DNA of 5,403 nucleotides from an uncultured Collinsella sp. (lineage in GTDB: Bacteria; Actinomycetota; Coriobacteriia; Coriobacteriales; Coriobacteriaceae). The notes under the pieces were generated by a model. It ran no database searches, was not told where the DNA came from, and saw nothing but the letters and a program-made list of their open reading frames with translations. The stretch lies in contig UQZC01000111.1 in NCBI GenBank assembly GCA_900545505.1, forward strand, positions 1-5,403. The letters run 5' to 3'. Numbering within the stretch: the first letter of the stretch is position 1; every line of letters begins with the position of its first letter. Below, one piece after another: positions 4,552 to 5,403 of this stretch. A program made the translations under genes and the position numbers.

Positions 4552-5403
4552 GCCCGAGGCGCGGCGGCAAGGCGTCGTTTACGGAGCGCTATGCCACGCT
4601 GCGTCGCGCGACGGTTGCCTATGCCCCGCCCGAGATGCTCACCGACGATATTCCCGACCTGCGTGCCTTGCGCATGTCGCCGGCGATTGACGTGTACGCC
4701 GCGGCGAGCGCGGTCTACGAGCTCATTGCCGGCGTCGCGCCGTATGAGGCGGCACCGGGCGCGTCGGGGACCTCGGGCTCGCGCAAGAAGACGCGTGATA
4801 TCGCCAGCCCTTATCGCCTCAAGATGGATACGCTGCCCGATTATCCCGTCGGCGCCCACGCGCCCGGCTGCGACTTGACGCAGCTGTTGCGACGCGAGCC
4901 CGATGTGGCGCTTGCCGCGGCCGAACAGGCTCAGCAGCTGGGGCTCGATCCAAATTCCGAGGACTTGCGCGATGCACTGGCGTTTGTCGATACGCAGCTG
5001 TCCGACGTGGTGATGGCCTGTCTGTCGTGTCACCAGGAAGACCGTCCGGAGCCTGCTGCCGTGGAAGCGGCGCTCTCGGCGTTTTGCGACCACTATGCGC
5101 AAAATGTCGCTCGCTCGCTTCGCGCCGAGCCGCTCATGCCGTGTCCGATGGAGGTATCGGGCCGGGCGATGCGACGTGCGGCGATGATTGCGTCGACGGC
5201 GGTCTGCGGTGTGCTTTGGGCCGCGGTCGTGGCGTCGGCGGCGGTGCTGGTGTCGGGCACCCACGTGACGATTGCCGTGGGGCCTCTTATGTGGTCCGGA
5301 AAGTTGCCGGGCATCGTCGCTGCGCTGGCGTTGGCGCTGCCGGGCGTGGCGGGCATTGCCGCCGGAGCCTTGGCGCGCAATCGCCGCGCGGTAGGGGCCA
5401 TCC
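4527..5403 (+). pseudogene. Ser/Thr kinase C-lobe and membrane segments, -1 frame continuation (3' end outside window)
   Basis: In the frame whose codons start at multiples of 3, no stop occurs from 4527 to the window edge, while the upstream kinase frame ends at 4551. Its translation supplies what the first fragment lacks: activation segment (SFTERYATLRRATVAYAPPEM, where PPE stands for the usual APE), then DVYAAASAVYELIAG (subdomain IX) and CLSCHQEDRPEPAAVEAAL with the conserved Arg of subdomain XI. Two hydrophobic segments follow, about 5184-5250 and 5304-5375, so the intact protein would be membrane-bound with a cytoplasmic kinase domain. There is no ribosome binding site or plausible separate start. 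A single missing base near 4546-4551 joins the frames, for example restoring a short Ser/Pro/Arg stretch before RRGGKASFTERY. It may be a true mutation or an error in the sequence. Confidence 0.8.

Noticed and set aside
4540..4560. Programmed -1 frameshift joining the two kinase halves
   Set aside because: The junction GAC TTT TGC TGA has no X-XXY-YYZ slippery heptamer for -1 slippage. Slippage forward on TTTT would give the +1 frame, which does not encode the kinase and stops near 4687.
4549..4878. TGA read through or decoded as selenocysteine
   Set aside because: Continuing in the same frame after 4551 gives an Arg/Pro/Cys-rich sequence with no kinase motifs, so readthrough would not restore the protein.
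4251..5264. 337-residue minus-strand open frame across the kinase region
   Set aside because: The translation is Arg-rich with no domain character, and the plus strand carries kinase motifs in both halves.

Overview
The window looks like a high-GC Gram-positive chromosome, most likely an actinobacterium of the class Coriobacteriia (Collinsella-like). I infer this from the GC-rich codons, the strong GGAGG-type ribosome binding sites, the conserved dnaX-ybaB-recR order and a Ser/Thr kinase with membrane segments. The genus is a guess, not something the sequence proves.

Left part (1-2729): the 3' end of dnaX (clamp-loader gamma/tau subunit), then ybaB/ebfC (nucleoid-associated protein) and recR (recombination mediator). 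These three are commonly adjacent and co-transcribed in bacteria. Here dnaX is separated from ybaB by about 835 bases of visibly lower GC. That stretch holds a minus-strand gene for a small single-pass membrane protein with its own promoter, then an AT-rich spacer with a 35-base palindrome. A new promoter probably restarts transcription for ybaB-recR.

Middle part (2730-2974): a 245-base gap dense in dyad symmetry. It has two copies of a near-identical palindrome (GTTGTGCAAC and GTTGCGCAAC, 73 bases apart), several hairpins, a candidate extended -10 promoter, and a strong intrinsic terminator that ends only a few bases before the next gene's ribosome binding site. The layout suggests operator and/or attenuation control of the next operon.

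Right part (2975-5403): a two-gene unit. The first gene encodes a membrane-anchored protein with a Ser/Gly-rich linker and a Cys-containing extracytoplasmic domain. It overlaps the second gene by ATGA. The second encodes a Ser/Thr protein kinase with a cytoplasmic catalytic domain and at least two C-terminal membrane segments. As read, the kinase is broken by a one-base frameshift exactly at its DFG motif (read as DFC then stop), and the rest of the C-lobe and the membrane segments continue in the -1 frame to the window edge. The likely biology is a sensor or partner protein coupled to a membrane kinase, disabled in this copy by mutation or by a sequence error.
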